A DNA stretch of 15,660 bases from Campylobacteraceae bacterium. GTDB lineage: Bacteria > Campylobacterota > Campylobacteria > Campylobacterales > Sulfurovaceae. Of this stretch, positions 12,882 to 15,660 are shown one piece after another; positions within the stretch are counted from its first letter, which is position 1, and every line of letters begins with the position of its first letter. A model generated the notes under the pieces. The model saw only the letters and a program-made list of their open reading frames with translations, did not search any database and was not told where the DNA came from. The stretch covers positions 1-15,660 of the forward strand of contig JALSQJ010000052.1 of NCBI GenBank assembly GCA_026985495.1, read 5' to 3'. The translations under genes and the position numbers were made by a program.

Positions 12882-13886
12882 TTACAGTTTATTGGTTTGT
12901 GAAATTTGAATTAGTTTTTGAACTTCATCAAGATTTTTAATCTTTGGCATGTTGTCAATAAATGGAATACCATCTTGCCAATGGATTTTACCTGCTTTCA
13001 TCATCTTAAAGGCAGTAGTCAAGTGTTTATACATACCTAAGTAACCCTCTGAATAGAGAACAATATCAGCCTCATCTAAGAAACCATGTTTGCTCATTCC
13101 ACGCAAGAAACCTTCTGCATGACGTGTAGCAACATTACTTTTTGCAACACCTTGCTCAAACTGCATATTGTGAAGTTTAGTAATCTTCTCAATAGGGTTA
13201 ATCTCTTTTGGACACGCCTCTGCACACTCAAAACATTTTACACAATCCCAAACCCCTTGAGATGGTTGAGCAGTAAGCTCTAAACGCTCTTTCCCTGCTG
13301 TATCTCTGGTATCAACTGTAAATCGGTATGCAGCATTAAGGGCAGCTGGTCCAAAGAACTCTTCATTAGCTTCAAGAGCAGGACAAGAGTAGTGACACGC
13401 TCCACATTGGATACATAGGTCAGAATCTAAGAATTTATTGAACTCTTCAATGCTCTGTTTAGTCTCATGCTCTGGGTGTGGGTCAACATCTGCAACAACA
13501 TAAGGTTTAACAGCTGCATGTTTCTCCCAAAAATCACCTTTGTCAATAATCATATCTTTAACAGCACGTTTTTTAGAACTTGGCTCTAACGTAATATCAT
13601 TGTTAAACATATCAAGAAGTTCAATCGCATTCTGTTTACATGCAAGAACAGCTTTACCATTTACTTTAATGGCACATGCCCCACAAATTCCATGACGACA
13701 AGAACGACGGTAAGAGAATGAACCATCATGCTCCCACTTAATTTTGTTCATAAGGTCAAGAATTAGCTCATCTTTCCCCACTTCCATTGTGTAGCTTTTA
13801 TAGCTTGGAAGATAGTCCGTTTCAGCATTAAATCTAAATGCTTTAATTGTTACTTTTCTGGTCTCACCAGCAGTTGTTGAACTCAT
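12882..13886 (-). CDS. sdhB: iron-sulfur subunit of fumarate reductase/succinate dehydrogenase
   Basis: A 334-aa protein from the preferred start at 13886. It carries electrons between FAD in SdhA and SdhE/quinone. The N-terminal plant-type ferredoxin domain has Cys63, Cys68, Cys71 (CRHGICGAC) and Cys83 for [2Fe-2S]. The C-terminal domain has CIQCGACHYSCP (158-169) and CVKCFECAEACP (215-226). Canonical SdhB/FrdB lacks a cysteine at the 218 position and binds [3Fe-4S] there; the extra cysteine predicts a second [4Fe-4S], as in archaeal type E enzymes. The frame is open further upstream to 13958, but GGAGG sits 5 nt before the ATG at 13884-13886 and directly after the sdhA stop. The longer form would overlap sdhA by 62 nt and add a tail unlike the family, so I chose the shorter one. 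An adjacent in-frame ATG at 13887-13889 is possible. Confidence 0.93.
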   Translation of the reverse strand: MSSTTAGETRKVTIKAFRFNAETDYLPSYKSYTMEVGKDELILDLMNKIKWEHDGSFSYRRSCRHGICGACAIKVNGKAVLACKQNAIELLDMFNNDITLEPSSKKRAVKDMIIDKGDFWEKHAAVKPYVVADVDPHPEHETKQSIEEFNKFLDSDLCIQCGACHYSCPALEANEEFFGPAALNAAYRFTVDTRDTAGKERLELTAQPSQGVWDCVKCFECAEACPKEINPIEKITKLHNMQFEQGVAKSNVATRHAEGFLRGMSKHGFLDEADIVLYSEGYLGMYKHLTTAFKMMKAGKIHWQDGIPFIDNMPKIKNLDEVQKLIQISQTNKL

Positions 13887-13891
13887 CATCG

Positions 13892-13899
13892 CCTCCTTA
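13892..13899 (-). promoter_or_regulatory. sdhB Shine-Dalgarno overlapping the sdhA stop
   Basis: On the minus strand TAAGGAGG combines the sdhA stop codon with a near-perfect ribosome-binding site, 5 nt before the ATG at 13884-13886. It decides the sdhB start and suggests termination-reinitiation coupling between the two genes. Confidence 0.8.
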
Positions 13900-15615
13900 A
13901 TATTTTCGTTCCATTGGCTCAAATTTACCAAGCACCACTTCACCCCATTTTGTCTCAATGTTGTAATCTTTATCCATAAACGCGTAAGTGTGTTTTAGGA
14001 ACCTCTCATCATCTCTTGTCGGGAAATCTTCACGATAGTGACCACCACGGCTCTCTTCTCGGTTTAATGCTCCGTCAACAATAAACTTAGAGAACTCCAA
14101 CATATGTCCTAACTCTAATGCCTCTTGAAGGTCGGTATTAAACGTTGCCGATTTATCATCAATACGAATATCTTTAAAACGTATAAGAAGTTCATCAATA
14201 AGTTTTAATTGACGCTCTAAAGACTCTTTACTTCTAAATACACCAGCATCAGCTGTCATACCTATTTGAAGCTCTTCTCTTAGAGCTGAAACACTCTCTT
14301 TACCATTTGATGTTTTTATTCTATTAAACTCTTCAATAAAAGTATCTGCATCAGACTCTTTGGCTGGACGCAACTCAATACCATCATTTAAAGCTTTTAC
14401 CATATTTTCACCTGCGTGACGACCAAAGAGCATTGCTTCTAGTACAGAGTTAGCACCCAATCTGTTTGCCCCATGAACAGAGACACAAGAACACTCACCA
14501 GCAGCGTAGAAACCTTCTACTAAGTTACCCTTTTCATCTTTTTGTACTTGACAGTTAATATTTGTTGGAATACCACCCATAGAGTAGTGTGCTGTAGCAG
14601 AGATATGAATTGGCTCTTTTAGCATATCTTGACCTTGGAATGCAATAGCAAGTTCTCTAAGCTCTGGCAGACGTGTTAATATAATCTCTGGGTCAAGGTG
14701 GGTTAAGTCAATGTTTACCGATTGACCATCTTTACCAACACCTCGTCCTTGACGCACCTCTTCCATAATTGCACGGCTTACAACATCACGAGAGGCAAGT
14801 TCCATAGCATTTGGAGCATATTTTGTCATAAAACGTTCACCTTCACTGTTGAAAAGGCGACCACCCTCACCACGAGCAGCTTCAGAGATTAGTACACCTG
14901 AACCACCAAGTCCACTTGGGTGAAATTGAACAAACTCCATATCTTCAAGAGGAAGACCATGACGAGCTACAATAGAGAGAGAATCACCTGTATTTGCATG
15001 AGCATTGGAGTTAAATCGGTACGCTCTACCATGTCCACCTGTAGCAAACATGGTTACTTTTGCATTAAAAATAGCCATTTCAGAGTTACGAATATTGTAA
15101 GCAACTACACCAGATACTTTTCCATCTTCATAGATTAAATCACCTGCATACCACTCATCAAACACCTCAATACCTGCTCTAAAAGCTTGTTCATAAATGG
15201 TTTGAAGTAGTGTTAACCCTGTTCTATCTTTTGCGTAACAAGCTCTTGGTTGAGATTGTCCACCAAAAGGACGAATAGCAATATCTCCCTCTTCATCGCG
15301 AGAAAAAACAGCACCCATTCTTTCAGCCCAACGAATAGTCTCTGGTGCTTTGCTACACATAAGCTCTACACAATCTTGGTCTGCTAAGTAGTCAGAACCC
15401 TTTACGGTATCAAACTCATGAAGTTCAGTCGAGTCATCTTTCCCAAGTGCAGCGTTAATCCCACCTTGTGCAGCCCCAGAGTGGCTTCTTAGTGGGTGTA
15501 ATTTAGTAATTACAGCTGTTCTTTTTCCTGCTTCTGTTAGCTCTTTTGCTGCGGCTAGACCTGCTAGACCTGCCCCAACAATAACTGCATCATACTCATG
15601 TATCTTAATGCTCAT
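13897..15615 (-). CDS. sdhA: flavoprotein subunit of fumarate reductase/succinate dehydrogenase
   Basis: A 572-aa catalytic subunit that interconverts succinate and fumarate. It has the dinucleotide fold [13 protein letters not shown] (14-26), the covalent-FAD histidine in SHSGAAQGG (His45) and the dicarboxylate site: His232 (QFHPSG), Arg248 ([11 protein letters not shown]), His343 (TAHYSMGG) and Arg385 (HGANRLG). Residue His45 is at the same position as in E. coli SdhA. The protein begins at the FAD domain with no N-terminal extension, so it lacks the twin-arginine signal of the periplasmic MfrA enzymes of Wolinella and Campylobacter; the active site should face the cytoplasm. Direction in vivo is undecided: succinate oxidation in respiration, or fumarate reduction in a reductive TCA cycle. 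AAAGGA precedes the ATG at 15613-15615. First gene of sdhABE; no sdhC/D anchor gene is in view. Confidence 0.96.
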   Translation of the reverse strand: MSIKIHEYDAVIVGAGLAGLAAAKELTEAGKRTAVITKLHPLRSHSGAAQGGINAALGKDDSTELHEFDTVKGSDYLADQDCVELMCSKAPETIRWAERMGAVFSRDEEGDIAIRPFGGQSQPRACYAKDRTGLTLLQTIYEQAFRAGIEVFDEWYAGDLIYEDGKVSGVVAYNIRNSEMAIFNAKVTMFATGGHGRAYRFNSNAHANTGDSLSIVARHGLPLEDMEFVQFHPSGLGGSGVLISEAARGEGGRLFNSEGERFMTKYAPNAMELASRDVVSRAIMEEVRQGRGVGKDGQSVNIDLTHLDPEIILTRLPELRELAIAFQGQDMLKEPIHISATAHYSMGGIPTNINCQVQKDEKGNLVEGFYAAGECSCVSVHGANRLGANSVLEAMLFGRHAGENMVKALNDGIELRPAKESDADTFIEEFNRIKTSNGKESVSALREELQIGMTADAGVFRSKESLERQLKLIDELLIRFKDIRIDDKSATFNTDLQEALELGHMLEFSKFIVDGALNREESRGGHYREDFPTRDDERFLKHTYAFMDKDYNIETKWGEVVLGKFEPMERKY

Positions 15616-15660
15616 ACTGCTATTTCCTTTTGATTAAATTAAGTAAGAATCTATTCTACT

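Noticed and set aside
12882..13958. Longer sdhB form beginning at 13958
   Set aside because: It overlaps sdhA by 62 nt, lacks a Shine-Dalgarno and adds residues unlike the family; the GGAGG five bases before 13886 gives a better start.
1..15660. CRISPR arrays, tRNA genes, insertion sequences or tandem repeats
   Set aside because: No regularly spaced repeats, cloverleaf sequences, transposase motifs or terminal inverted repeats were seen; gaps between genes are short and AT-rich.

Overview
The window is AT-rich, gene-dense bacterial chromosome and looks like a free-living Campylobacterota (Sulfurimonas/Sulfurovum-type) genome. Three things point there: a histidine kinase with the H-box AHQWRQPL typical of that phylum, an rpsO/Rrf2 gene pair, and a three-subunit SdhABE (fumarate reductase/succinate dehydrogenase, type E) in which a CCG-domain protein replaces the usual membrane anchor. 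No tRNA, rRNA, IS element, phage gene or CRISPR array was seen, and no gene-free stretch exceeds 300 bases.

Layout. 1-127: C-terminal end of an unidentified membrane protein (+). 235-2655 (-): an operon read Rrf2 regulator > DHH phosphoesterase > PchB-like chorismate mutase, followed by a two-TM hypothetical protein. 2827-4612 (+): rpsO with a terminator, then cca (tRNA nucleotidyltransferase/poly(A) polymerase family), whose predicted promoter would give a leaderless mRNA. 4653-7594 (-): a tightly packed envelope-signalling operon of exported FecR-domain protein > OmpA-like lipoprotein > CHASE2 sensor histidine kinase, with no response regulator. 7792-8817 (+): a CopD-like four-helix membrane protein and ComF. 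8797-9723 (-): an orphan CitE-like lyase overlapping comF tail to tail. 9784-10755 (+): an exported RNase T2 with an extra N-terminal domain. 10752-15615 (-): sdhA > sdhB > sdhE, then a fourth gene.

The most unusual gene is that fourth one (10752-11798). Aligned by eye to its neighbours, it looks like an entire SdhB joined to the C-terminal half of SdhE, with essentially all cluster-ligating cysteines removed: a metal-free relative of two subunits of the complex encoded just upstream. The sdh genes themselves look fully functional. SdhA lacks the Tat signal of the periplasmic MfrA enzymes, so the complex probably faces the cytoplasm. SdhB carries an extra cysteine that should turn the usual [3Fe-4S] site into a second [4Fe-4S] site. 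SdhE has two complete CCG motifs.

All homology statements rest on reading motifs and on by-eye alignment. No database search was run.
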